DNA of 64,000 bases, taken from assembly GCF_030247185.1 (NCBI RefSeq), contig NC_080572.1, positions 177,100,866 to 177,164,865 of the forward strand, written 5' to 3'. This stretch comes from Malaya genurostris (Eukaryota; Arthropoda; Insecta; Diptera; Culicidae). Below the pieces are notes generated by a model. The model ran no database searches. It was given only the letters and a program-made list of their open reading frames with translations, and had not been told where the DNA came from. A program made the translations under genes and the position numbers. Shown one piece after another: positions 20,638-31,852 of this stretch; within the stretch, counting starts at the first letter, position 1; every line of letters starts with the position of its first letter.

Positions 20638-22477
20638 AAACAGGTTTTTTCAAAGAACGCTTACTTTGTTATTTTCCCAAATTATAAGTAGTGAATGCTT
20701 ACAGGTTTTTCTTACAATAGACACATTTTTCAACATTTTTTTAGCATGAGTTACAATTAGAGATAGAGTTAAAGTTTCCGAAATGACTCATTCCACGCTT
20801 ACATAAGTCAGCAACTGAAAGTGTCGTGTCAGTGTGTGTCGTAAGCAGTACAAAGATGTACTGTAACTTGAGGCTAAAATTTACAAAGATCTTCCATACA
20901 AAACCCACGAATGTCAACCGTTATGTTTTCATACTGACAAGAGCGAATATTGTATTACAGCTAGCCTATAAAACGGCTTCAGTTACACAATTTATCTGGA
21001 ATCGTAGAAACGATGAAACCGAAAAAGGCTCGTGCCCATTTTCCGCACACTGTCATCACGTCAGCCGAAATGTCAAGAACTTTTCACTTGTTCTCACTGC
21101 CGCGAAGTACACCCGCATTTCACTGCAGGAACTCAACCGAAGCGGCACACGAACGGGCGGCAGTGACTTTTCGCTCAAACTGTGACGGGAATAAGATTTG
21201 TCGGGATCGCTACCGGCATTGACGGAAAATGAGATTTTCGCTTAATCCCCCGACACCAATTCAATTTGGCAGATTTTTCCGCTATTTTCAATCTGTTAGC
21301 AGTTCCGTTATCCCGGTGCGGTGCACAGAAAATGCTTCATGCGTACACGTCCAACAATGTCCTCAGGAGTACGATACTTCTTCCGTTCCGAGGCTGCTTG
21401 CGCTCTGGTTCTCATGCAGCGTTTGATGGAAGCCGACGAGCACTTGAAGTTGAAAGCATAAACTAACGCAATATTGTCAATCGGATGTGACATCGGCAGG
21501 TTTTATTGACTTTGTTGCCGGGTTGGGTGTGGGTGATTGAATTCGATATTTGCCGAGAGCAAAGTTTTGAATGCAGCTTTCATTCGCGGATCTAACAACG
21601 GGAGAACGATTCTTTTCGAATAGCAAGAGCAAAGGAAGGAATGGCATATTTAAGAATGCTATTTGAAAAATAATTCCGATCGAAGTTTTATTCACAGCCA
21701 TTTGTTTCAGCAATATGGCAAATTAAATATCAAGAACTGTTTCGAATATCTTTGGAAAATTTTATCACATTTAAAAAAAATGTTTGATAGGTGATGTGGT
21801 GTCCAAATAAAAGCAAAATGTCCAAGTCAGTTGAGTAATATTGTTTTCGGTTAAATAATCGGTGTTGGTAGTGTACGGATTAGACTGCCCTTTCGTTTTT
21901 TTCCGACATATTAGTTACGCTCTTACTGAAAATCAGTCTCAAGTAAAATTGGTCTCTCCATCTGTGCAAAACAAATGGTTTGTGATACGGACACTGTGTA
22001 CAAAGTTTCATCCAAATCTCTCCGAATGCTGTTTCGCCGAATGGGTAAGAGTTCTACCGAAAGGAATATTTAGTTGAAAATATCGCACAAAGAGAAAATA
22101 TCGTCGATTTTTTAAATATCACTGAATGATGATTAATGCAATAAAGAATTTCATTCGAGTCCAGCGATTTCCTAAAAATGAAGGGCTGTTCTATTACCCG
22201 ACACTTCGACTATCAAATGAACCTCGTTTGAGAATCATATGCCCCCAAAATTGCCTTGAAGTAATTAACAGTGGTAAAATAAGGATCTGGGTCAACTCTC
22301 CGAAAACCGTTTCGTCGAAAGCCAAATGATATAACGCCGAATGCCATTTCGCCAGAAGGATAATTTTGCCGAATCGTGTTTTCCTCGTGTTTATTTCAGA
22401 ATGAGAAATCTCTGGATTGAGTTTTAAAATTAATTCTCAGAATTATAAAATGCTAGTTCTCAAGGTAGAGCAAGGAT
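20638..22477. other. Low-repeat interval, possibly host DNA
   Basis: Between 20990 and 21460 composition is more balanced and no repeat family is recognised, so this may be unique host sequence such as a promoter or UTR. Open frames (20826-21185, 21013-21222, 21229-21426) overlap in different phases and show no domain. From 22030 to 22380 short repeated words such as TTTCGCCGAATG appear, typical of degenerate repeats. Confidence 0.35.
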
Positions 22478-22870
22478 GTGAAGATATACCGCAGAAATGT
22501 GAGACGTGACAAGGGTCATTTGACAGGCAGGCAGATTTCTTTCAGTAACTAAATTTTGCCCTTCCAGCAAATGAGCTGAGCTTAAGCATCTCATCAATGC
22601 GAATCACTCGGGTCTCTGAGAAACCGGAAAATAACGATAAAGGTCTTTCACTCTTTACATTCCGAACCGGCAAAAGAAGAATGCAGTAACAAGTAGAAAG
22701 TAACAACTTTTAGTAGCTTTGCCGGAATAGTAAATAATAGAAGACCTTTATCGGAATTTTCCGGCAGATGTTTAAGGTCGACTCCTCTTGTAAAAAGTGA
22801 AAGTTAAGTTACTAAAAGATTTCTCCATGACGAAATGAACCTTGTCACATCTCACCTTCTATATCTTCAC
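22478..22870. mobile_element. Foldback-type MITE (393 bp)
   Basis: The arms GTGAAGATATA...GTGACAAGG (left) and their inverted complement ending TATATCTTCAC (right) pair imperfectly over about 70 bp. The inner segments pair too: GATAAAGGTCTTTC near 22640 against GAAGACCTTTATC near 22740. Nearly the whole element can fold into one hairpin. AT on each side may be a 2-bp duplication. There is no coding region. Confidence 0.65.
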
Positions 22871-22903
22871 ATGAAGAAAATCACTTAAAATCTTTTGACG
22901 TAG

Positions 22904-23502
22904 GACTACGTTTTTTCTATTCAATAATATAATATAATTTTAAGGCACACTGCTTAAGCTCTAAGATGCCAAGGGTATTTTCGAATCTTAATTAACGTCT
23001 AACTTAAAACTAGAATATTATCATTAGGTAATGTCGTATCGGGGTCGCGGATTCTCGAAAATTTAACTTTCTGGTGGCGATCAGCAGTGGCCGGTGAATT
23101 GAATATAGCATGAGAGTCTTCCAGATGACGTTGGTAAATATCTATGTTGGCCGCATCATTCAGTCCGTGTGGGTCCGCGGGAAAAATCATCAGACTACGA
23201 AGACTCGGCGGGTGGCCCGCAGTCTGGTCATCGACTGGAGCGGTTCTCCGTTGTTGGTGATGGTGATGTTACTGAAGAGAATGAAAGAGAAGTAAATATT
23301 GTGGAAAACGAGGTAAAAAGGGGATGTGGGAACAGCATGTCTAAATACGACAGAGATCTAATTAGTTGCCATCGAGATGGTGAAGAGACGGAGGAAAGGA
23401 GAACGAAAAAGTTAGTAACAAAAAAAAAAAGATCTTGCTAGTTCCAATAAAGATGGTAGACAGGACGGGGATCGAGAGAATCGGGCGGTTGACTACGTTT
23501 TT
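22904..23502 (-). mobile_element. Solo 3' end of the I-clade LINE (5'-truncated)
   Basis: The segment 22916-23490 matches the 3' UTR at 6570-7220 (shared AAGGCACACTGCTTAAGCTC and GAGATCTAATTAGTTG). It is flanked by 12-bp copies of GACTACGTTTTT at 22904-22915 and 23491-23502, a clean target duplication. It is a severely 5'-truncated insertion produced by the same family's reverse transcription machinery. Confidence 0.88.
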
Positions 23503-23949
23503 GCTCTCTATACCGGTGTGCAAATTCAAAATACTGAGAACAGCATAAACAGTGCTCAGGTTTTGAACATCTATATCTCAATCATTTTTAATTAATTTTC
23601 CATATAATTACATAAACTGCATTAAAAATATTTCTACATTTCGATTGGAGTAGATGAATCTATATCTATAAAATCATATTTCAGATAATTGGTGATCGAA
23701 ACTTCAGTTAGTAACGGAAATCTTGGTCATGGTTTCTTCTAACAAATTCATACTAGTTCACAGTTTCCATTAAATTTCTGCGTTTCAACGAGTGTGTTCG
23801 CTTCTAAGAAAAACACTCATACAAACCAAGATTCTGTATCGAATAAACTTCAATTCTGTGTGGTTCAGAAAAGAAGTAAAAGTTGCTAACACGTCGTTCA
23901 AACAGCCCAGGAATAAACCAGGAAAACATAATTTCGTGTGCATTGAGAA
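23503..23949. other. AT-rich spacer
   Basis: No recognisable feature. The frames at 23792-23989 are short and without known domains. Confidence 0.4.
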
Positions 23950-24930
23950 ATTTTATTTTTTCTTCATCAACATTATCATCTTCGAATGACATACAATCGT
24001 TCTAGCGCTTTTCATAATTTTCCAATTCCTCATAGAATGATTTGTCACTGGTCTAAACATCGGCTTCCTTTGCGGCGATGACTGTCTTATTCGAGCCAAA
24101 AATTTTTCGCTGGCGTGTCTTTTTCTGATCCGCAAAGGACAAGCAATCACTGGGGCTAGGTAATTGTGAACAAGATGGATGAGGAAACAGATCGCAGCCC
24201 AATTCGTTTAATTTTTTCATTGTTTTCATTGACTTATGACACGGTGCATTGTCTTGGTTAACGGTGAATCACTTTTGATGGTACTTTCCTGTTCAAGTTA
24301 GTCGATGTTAATTATACTTCGAACATCTAAAAAACTTATGTCATGATTGTTTCAGCTACCTGTTACGTTTTCAGATGGCTTTCCCAGTCTGAATGCTGGT
24401 ATGACTCCGGATAAAAATACTGGATCCATGTTTCGTCCACTGTTCCATACCAACGCATTCCATTTTATTGCGGCAGACTTTCGTTAATTATGGGCGGCCG
24501 TGTTCGAGATCCGTTTGGTGACGATTTTTTTATGCTCAGATTTTCGTACATGATCGTAAAAGAACTTCCACTTCATGTGCTAACCATCTCAGCACATCTA
24601 ATCTCACGAACTTTGATTTTGCGTTCATACATCACGATTATCGAAACTTGCTTATTTTTTCCGGTTGGCTGCTTCATTTAGCCACGTTCAAAATCAGAAT
24701 ACCACAAACCTTCATTTTTAATGGATCCTAGTGGAGAAAACACTTCTCAAGCTATAGCTGGGCTTGCGCGTTTTTTTCCCTTTAAAAAGCAATGTTTCAG
24801 TAACACACGGAACTCGTTATTTGCATTTTTCATAAATGAATTAGTAACGTCACTTATATGTCGATAGATTCAGTGTTCGTGGTGCAATTGATGTTAAATG
24901 TTATTTGAAGGTTGGTACTTTGAATTGAAA
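23950..24930 (-). pseudogene. Ancient mariner relic (DD34D type)
   Basis: Short blocks match the mariner copies at 36376-37261 and 48943-50111 in order. They are a 3' end equivalent near 23970-24040, CACGGTGCATTGTCTTG near 24240 (the complement of the QDNAPCH active-site codons), a block near 24420-24450 corresponding to the DETWxHHF region, and GAAGGTTGGTACT near 24907 in the 5' leader. Frames are destroyed throughout and the terminal repeats are no longer recognisable, so this is an older insertion of the same family. Confidence 0.65.
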
Positions 24931-25222
24931 ACAAATATTGGCAGTGATTTTGAAACCAGGTTAAACCTTAGATGCGAAATTTTGTTTTAAAACTTAGTAC
25001 CGAAAACTCTTCAAACTTCTAATTCACGCGTTTCATGAAAAGTTTTATAGAATAAATACTTTATTGAAAAAAAAAAACGACTGCACTTTTTAGGGATAAA
25101 TATCATTTCCATTAGAATAGAGAAATACTTCGAAATAGTGGGTCGTTCTCCGCAGTATGAAAAATTACCCACCTGGGCTTAACATGTTTCACCGGCCCTG
25201 ACGACCTCGCCACCGCTTGACA

Positions 25223-25389
25223 ACCATGACAAAGAAACCTAGCTCTGAGTAGATCGGAAAAACGATACGGTTACATGTTTGCTTCGGTTATATGGCTGCG
25301 CTACATCAATTATCTAGGTGACATCAAAGCAAATAAATATTTTTGGTGAATAGCTAAAATTCTAGCTCAGAGCTAGGTTTCTTTGCCAT
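25223..25389. mobile_element. Small MITE (167 bp)
   Basis: Inverted ends CATGACAAAGAAACCTAGCT and its near-perfect complement at 25365-25389 enclose a short AT-rich interior. The inverted repeat extends about 25 bp through CTCTGAG. No target duplication is clear and the superfamily is unassigned. Confidence 0.6.
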
Positions 25390-25757
25390 AGTTAGGTCCA
25401 ATTGAGCAGCAGCGAGGTCGGACAACACGCAAACAAAAACGAACTAACGCATTTAGCAGCGCTAGTTAATTCTTCGCTTGTACTCAGTTAACGGAAAAGT
25501 ACCGCAAAAATTGAATATTCCAAAGCAAATGCTACGATACTTTTTAAAATCAACTAGCTTACCCCTCTGTATTTCAGATGAACACTTTGAGTATTTTTTT
25601 GTTATTTTTGCTTTATTTGAAATTGATTTCAATACGAAATTTAGACAATTGTAGGATTCGGTGAAACTACCCTTTAGGTGTTAGCCGAAATAACACTTCA
25701 AGCGAAATGAATTTCGGCGGAATTACTCTGACCGTGTTTTCTTAGTGTTGAATGCAC
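25390..25757. other. Spacer, nothing recognised
   Basis: AT-rich sequence with no gene, array or clear terminal repeats. Confidence 0.4.
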
Positions 25758-25760
25758 ATA

Positions 25761-26135
25761 TGAACGGCTGAAAGAAAAAAAATCGGATAAGTTCAACTTA
25801 GTTTGGAAAACCCGTTTAAGTATTTTTGAATGCAAAAATCGGATAAAAACATTGAGAGCAAAAACCGGACATGGATTTTGCAATGCAAGAATCGTTTAAA
25901 AACATCTTTTCTGCAAGAACCGGACAAAATAACTTTGAATGCAAAAACCGGACAAAAACTTAACAGGTTCTTCCAAAACAAATGTATTTATCCGGTTTTT
26001 GCATTCAAAGTTTTTACCAACTGTCGCTGTGGACGAATCATGGTTTGCTTGTTTGTTAAGGGCAACTTGATCTAAGCTGCGTTCCCACAGCGGCATTTTG
26101 TGAAAACTTATCCGATTTTTGCTTTCAGCCGTTCA
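25761..26135. mobile_element. MITE with TGAACGGCTGAAAG termini, copy 1
   Basis: Both ends carry TGAACGGCTGAAAG and ATCGGATAAGT in inverted orientation (about 30 bp). The flank ATA at 25758-25760 and 26136-26138 suggests a TA or ATA duplication. The interior has at least five diverged tandem copies of a word related to GAATGCAAAAACCGGA, and a segment at 26025-26095 bounded by inverted CGCTGTGG/CCACAGCG. Copy 2 is at 50258-50580. Confidence 0.75.
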
Positions 26136-26138
26136 ATA

Positions 26139-26520
26139 TAGCGTAACATACGTAGGTTTGAGTCCCAAACCCACATACTCATTTAATTATTTCGTCAAGC
26201 GAATGTGGACTACATATGAATGGTTTACAATGTTCACTTACATACTAGCTATTTTGCATAATTTGTTCTGGTGTGTCTTTCTAAAAGTAATTTCCTGGCT
26301 CGTAATTGACGGCTAGGTATTTAAAAATAAATTACTTAGCTGATTGAATGCGTTGAGAAATAATGTCGCTTCTAAAATAAAGCATTAAAAAGTAGCGGCG
26401 TTCTTTAAGTTTTTGAGTGATTGTTCGAATCCCAAACCCACATACAGAATTAGACAGTTTTTACTAATTCATGACTGGAAACTCAGAACGCTCAAGATTT
26501 AAATAATAAAAATTCTTCTT
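26139..26520. other. Spacer before the R1-type LINE
   Basis: No gene. A TCCCAAACCCACATAC word occurs twice (about 26162 and 26430), a loose direct repeat of unknown meaning. Confidence 0.4.
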
Positions 26521-26661
26521 AATCAACTTAGTGATGTGATAATGACTTTTTTTGTTATCGAAATAATCTCATTAAAATATCTTAGACTCAAATAACCTAA
26601 TAGTAGTTTCCAAACGGGGTTAAGATTTTTGAAATCAAATTTTTATCTCTGAGAAATTTTG
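26521..26661 (+). repeat. 141-bp direct repeat flanking the R1-type LINE (left)
   Basis: This block (starting AATCAACTTAGTGATGTGAT, ending GAGAAATTTTG) recurs at 31302-31443 with only about seven substitutions and one indel in a T run. The LINE lies exactly between the copies. It may be an unusually long target-site duplication or a pre-existing tandem repeat. Confidence 0.85.
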
Positions 26662-27192
26662 TTCGGCTGCTCGGCCATCCATGCAAGTTGACCATCAATG
26701 TCAACTTCACTCTCTGAGCAGCTCAGATAGCCGTGTAGTGTCGGTAGCGGTTTCCCGACTGGCTAAGAATAACGCTACGGTTCACCTGTACCGGTGGTAT
26801 AAGTCCACCAAACAGGTAAGCCGTGTGGCATCCGGCGGAATTATTTTTTACCAAGAATTGATCCACTGGTTTCCTGTTCCATGTCGTAAAAGGCCACAAA
26901 AATAGGAATTCCTAAGTTAAGGTGTATTTCCGTGCCGATGGCTGAATGGCTGCAGGAGGTGAACAATGCAGTCGTGAACGGAATATCTTGGGGTTTTCCC
27001 TTACTGTATTAAGTGAAGCTCTGGCACAGTGGACGACTTCTTTCTTCGCAACTCGTGGGATTTAAATGATCAAAACATCTAAAAAAATCCTTACATGGTT
27101 CGCTATAGGCGATTATAAGCCAATATATTTGGTTTCTTGTAGTTGTTGTACGGTTGGTGCTGGAGGTGGAATGTTCGTTACTCTAATTGATA

Positions 27193-30100
27193 ATGGTTAG
27201 AGTAGCACAAATCAATCTCCAGCATAGACGTACAGCAACTATGAATCTATCCAGACTTCTGCAAGAAGGTAAAGTTTCTATAGCTTTGGTTCAAGAACCA
27301 TATTTCCAAAAGGGAAACTTCTACGTTGGAAAATTGTTAAACCCAGTCTTTGTTGCCTTCAACAAGACCGGTATGACTAATCCACGTGAAATGCCTCGAG
27401 CATGCATACTTGCAAATAGTGCTCTCGATGTTTCTCTCATATCGGAGCTCACAACTCGGGATATTTGTGCTGTCACAGTTGGTATGACTATTGATGGCAT
27501 AGACAGGAAATATGTCTATAGTTCGGCATACTTACCGCATAACCAACCTTCACCAAGCGATGACTTCAAAAAGGTTGTATCATACTGCTGCAAGAGTGAT
27601 TTACCGCTTGTAATCGGCAGTGACATAAATGCTCACCATATCATTTGAGGCAGCACAGATATTAATTCGAGAGGCTCTGATATGATGGAATTTGTGAGCA
27701 GTACAAACCTGCACATAGTCAATGCAGGAAACCGTCCAACTTTTGCGAGATCTGGAAGAGAGGAGGTTTTGGACGTAACTCTCTGCTCTGATAGAATTGC
27801 GCATGAGTTGGTGAATTGGCTCGTCTCCGATGAGCTCGAACCTTCGTTGTCTGATCATAAGTACATCTTCTTTGATCATTCAAACGTTGAATTTGATATT
27901 ATCACATATCGTAATCTCAAATCTACAAACTGGGACCTCTATGAAGAGGGCTTGGCGACTAGATTTTACAATTGAAACACCAATTGATTTGGAAAATGTT
28001 GTCGACGAGACAAATTCACTCATAGTTGCAGCATATGAAGAGGCTTGTCCACTTCGGATTGTGCGAGCTACTAGAGGAACTCCTTGGAGGAATGCTGAAC
28101 TTGCTAGACTAAGGAAACTATGCAGAAGAGCTTGGAACCACCGACGCAGAGATGGGTCGGAGGCATTCGTGTCGGCTCGAAGGGCTTATAAAAATGCTCT
28201 TCGATCGTCTGAGCGAAGTGGTTGGAAAAGCCTCTGTACAAATGTCTCTAGTCTCAACGAGGCTAGCAGATTAAATAAGTTACTTTCGAAGTCTAAGGAC
28301 TTTAATGTCAGTTTCTTAAGAACTTCAGATGGTGAACACTTGTCTGATAAAGGTGATGTACTTCACTATCTTTTTAACACTCACTTTCCAGGATGTATGG
28401 ATCCATCACCGACAGCTCTTTCCGAGACTTTTTCAGGTAGCTACGATTCTTGGGCTCTTGCTCGAAGCGTTGTGACGATTGAATCGGTCAAATGGGCAGT
28501 TGAGAGTTTTGCTCCGTACAAGTCTCCTGGAAAGGATGGAGTTTTCCCAGTGTTACTGCAGAAAGGGTATGAACATTTCAAACATGTTTTGAAGAAAATA
28601 CTTACTTTTAGTCTTGCGACTGGATATATTCCAAGAGCCTGGCAGGAAATAATTGTCAAATTTATTCCCAAAGGCGGTCGCGACACTTATGAGGAAGCGA
28701 AGAGATTCAGGCCTATCAGTCTAAGCTCATTTCTTCTTAAAACAGTGGAACGCATAGTAGATCACTATATCAGGAATGTTAGTTTGAGCGTGCATCCGCT
28801 ACATGGAATGCAACATGCTTACCAGCGTGGAAAGTCCACTACAACCCTGTTACATGATGTTTTGTACAACATTGAAAAAGCTTTCTCGCAAAAGCAATCT
28901 TGCTTGGAAGTTTTCCTAGATATTGAAGGTGCCTTTGATAACGTGTCTTTCAATTCAATTCTGGAAGCAGCCCGTGGTCATGGCATACCTTCAAGTATCA
29001 CAAATTGGATATACGCAATCGACTTCTTTGTTCATCGCTTCGGCAAGCAGAGATTAGAAAGCTGAGTGTCTGTGGGTGTCCTCAAGGTGGTGTACTATCC
29101 CCACTTTTATGGAACCTAGTGGTTTGTTAAGGAAACTTAATAACCTTGGATTTCCGACTTATGGTTTTGCCGACGATTATCATATATTGATGACCGGTAT
29201 AAGCATTACCACTCTCTTTGATTTAATGCAGCAAGCCCTGCGATCTGTTGAACAATGGTGTTGTCAGGTTGGATTATCTGTAAATCCGGGCAAAACATCA
29301 ATGGTGCTTTTCACCATCACAGGAGCTCGTCCGTTGCAGTTCTTTGGTTCAGAGGTGACTGTGGTCGAACAAGTTAAATACGTCGGGGTTATTCTTGACT
29401 CAAAACTGAATTGGTCTGCTCACATTGACTTCAGAATTAAAAGAGCTTGCATGGCATTCGGCCAATGCAGACGAGCTTTTGGAAAATCATGGGGACTCAA
29501 ACCCAGATATATTCATTGGATCTACACAACTGTTGTTAGACCAATTTTAGCATATGGATGCCTTGTATGGTGACAGAAAGGAGAAGTCGCGACAGTTCAG
29601 TCAAAACTAAATCATCTCCAAAGGATGGTCCTAATGGCGATGACAGGAGCATTCACGACAACTCCTACTGCTGCTTTAGAGGCGCTACTGTGCATTAAAC
29701 CACTTCATGTGTTCCTAAAACAAGAAGCATTATCTTGTGCATATCGTCTTAAGATTACAGGGCTTTGGAACAGTAACCCATTAGATTATGCTACCAGCCA
29801 CACTCGCTTGTGGTCTCAAATGGTTACATGGGATGAGTATTTACTCGCTCCTAGTGACCTAACTCTCACATGCAGTTTTCCTTTCAAAACATTCCATGTG
29901 AGCTATCCTCTTCGTGAGGAATGGTTGTCTGGTTGTCTGGAACGACAACTTGATGAACACATAGTTTGTTATACGGACGGTTCTCTGTTGAATGGTCGTG
30001 CTGGTGCTGGTGTCTACTGTCGTGAAATGAGGCTGGAGCAGTCTCATTCACTTGGTAGATACTGTACTGTGTTCCAAGCAGAAATCTACGCAATTCTGTG

Positions 30101-30795
30101 TGGAGTACAATCGGCACTTCAGCAGAGGATCTGTGGTAAACGTATTTATTTTTGTTCCGACAGTCAGGCAGCCTTAAAAGCACTCAGTTCGAATGACTCA
30201 CGGTCGAATCTAGTGATCGCATGTCGAACTCAAATTGAAGACCTCAGCATTTCAAATGCTGTTTACTTCTTATGGGTACCCGGCCATTACTGGTATTACT
30301 GGAAATGAATGGGCAGATGAGTTGGCTAGAGCTGGTGCAACGAATGATTTCGTTGGTCCTGAACCAGCTTTACCACTTTCAACTAGTTGGATAAAGCACA
30401 AGATTCGTTCTTGGGCTGCATCCAAACATGCCAGCTACTGGCGCAGCTTGCAAACTTGCGCTCAGACAAAAGCATTTCTACCAGATTTAAATCTGAAAAT
30501 GTCAACGTGTCTACTGCATTTCTCCAAGCATCATTGCAGTATTCTGGTCAGAGCGCTGACTGGACATTGCAAACTCAATTATCACATGGCTACTATTCAA
30601 CGTGCTGAGTATTATTCGTGTGATTTGTGTGAATGCGATTATGGTACTTCATATCATCTGATATGTAACTGTCCCGCATTGACGCAGCTACGTATCCGGG
30701 TTTGTGGTTCTCCATACAAGGTTGAGTCTGTGTATGCGGAGCTAAAATTGAAGGATATTCTCTCGTTTCTCACCCAATGTGGTAAGGAGCTATAG
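27193..30795 (+). pseudogene. R1-type LINE ORF2 (EN-RT-RNase H), frameshifted
   Basis: The ATG at 27193 starts VRVAQINLQH. Endonuclease motifs QEPY and GSDINAHH precede a TGA at 27646-27648 where relatives have Trp. A frame change near 27950 leads into the RT segment (APYKSPGKDGVFP, FRPISLSSF, FLDIEGAFDNVS). A small deletion near 29065-29110 precedes GFADDYHIL. A second Trp-to-TGA occurs at 29571-29573 after AYGCLVW. RNase H follows (CYTDGSLLNGRAGAGV, FQAEIYAI, SDSQAAL) with a frame change near 30290 before NEWADELA. A C-terminal zinc-knuckle region (CDLCECDYGTSYHLICNC) ends the frame. Confidence 0.9.
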
Positions 30796-30861
30796 TCAGA
30801 AGGGTTCATCGTTCTTCCTGGAGTGAATGAATCCCTTCTGTATTCACCTTAAATAGGGTTT

Positions 30862-31120
30862 AGCAGATTGTTCGGCATCCTTTAGGGGGTACCGAATTTA
30901 CTTCTGCTCGTACATACTGCGAGTTGTTCTGCATTCTTCCGGGAGTGCAGAATGGTGTCGCTTTTGTAAGATCTCTAAATCCTCTCGGAGGTTGGAGGTT
31001 TTATTAACAAGCAGACTGTTCGGGACCTCGTACAGGTTCAGAATTTACTTCTGCTTCCACTAAATGTGATCCTCAGCAGATTGTTCAGCATCCCTTAGGG
31101 GTGCAGAATTTACTTCTGCT
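30862..31120 (+). repeat. Tandem hairpin repeats in LINE 3' UTR
   Basis: Four diverged units of about 46 bp lie at 30862-30908, 30920-30964, 31011-31055 and 31075-31120. Each starts near GCAGATTGTTC and most end TTTACTTCTGCT, so the outer GCAGA/TCTGC pair. An inner GCATCCC...GGGGTGC pair can form a second stem. They could be recognition structures for the element's RT, which is inference. Confidence 0.7.
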
Positions 31121-31301
31121 TTTATGTGTTTTTGTGTCGTCTGTTTTTCCCATCCTCCTAGTCCAACCCTTACCATTTCCTTTCAATCCTTCCCTCTTAT
31201 ATATCGGGAAAATGATGCTAAAAACAAATTGATGGCAAGGCACAAATCTCCAAATATCAAGGGGAACGTGCTATTTGAGCCAATTTGTTCTGATTCCTGA
31301 T

Positions 31302-31443
31302 AATCAACTTAGTGATGTGATAATGCCTTTTTTTTGTTATCGAAATAATCTCATTAAAATATTTCAGACTCAAATAACCTAATAGTAGTTTCCAAACTGG
31401 GTTAAGACTTTCGAAATCAAATTTTTATCTCTGAGAAATTTTG
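31302..31443 (+). repeat. 141-bp direct repeat flanking the R1-type LINE (right)
   Basis: Partner of 26521-26661 in the same orientation. Sequence continues beyond it as GTGCATTAAAATAAG, which differs from the LINE start on the other side, so the repeat edge coincides with the LINE boundary. Confidence 0.85.
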
Positions 31444-31555
31444 GTGCATTAAAATAAGTTGGCAAAACAAGACTTTATGTAATCTTCTATTTACCTAAAT
31501 ATTGAGGTCATTACTCGTTAATCTGGTTTATGTAATACGCTAAATACCTAAAAAT

Positions 31556-31710
31556 CTTCGACCCCCGTCCTGGAAAGATTTTTGTTGCCAATAGGATCGT
31601 AGTACTAGCCATGTAATGGTTCTTTGCGCTAAGAATCGGCTGAAAAGTCTGTTGAAACAGAAAGGCCAAATTCCACAAAAGGAATGTAATGCCAGGACTT
31701 TGACTTTGAT
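31556..31710 (+). mobile_element. tRNA-derived SINE, 5'-truncated at box B
   Basis: It begins TCTTCGACCCCCG, equivalent to the box B of the copy at 4151-4360, and continues through the body to CAGGACTTTGACTTTGAT. Flanks CTAAAAAT at 31548-31555 and 31711-31718 form an 8-bp direct repeat. The promoter boxes are lost or mutated, so it is not expected to be transcribed. Confidence 0.82.
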
Positions 31711-31718
31711 CTAAAAAT

Positions 31719-31852
31719 GTGGAGATGCACTTTAGTTGATTTTGGGTAGGTTTCCACCTAAAATAGAACCTAAATTTTTTTTACCAGTAGCTTATGTTGT
31801 TTTGTGTTGCACCATACATTTTACTTAACCAAAACTATATTCACACAAAAGA
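31719..31852. other. Spacer with a 29-bp word shared with 18252-18280
   Basis: Contains the inverted copy of AAACCTACCCAAAATCAACT, otherwise nothing recognised. Confidence 0.4.

Larger units (their letters stand above)
26662..31301 (+). mobile_element. R1-clade LINE, decayed, lacking a recognisable ORF1
   Basis: A 4.6-kb plus-strand element lies between 141-bp direct repeats. It has about 530 bp of leader with no Gag frame, an ORF2 from 27193 to 30795 with endonuclease, RT and RNase H, and a 500-bp 3' UTR with hairpin repeats. Endonuclease motifs (RVAQINLQH, GSDINAHH) are of R1 type. At least two in-frame stops and several frameshifts show it is dead. Confidence 0.88.

Noticed and set aside
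26521..31443. LTR retrotransposon with 141-bp LTRs
   Set aside because: The interior encodes APE-type endonuclease and R1-type RT/RNase H with no primer-binding site, protease or integrase, and the repeats lack TG...CA ends.
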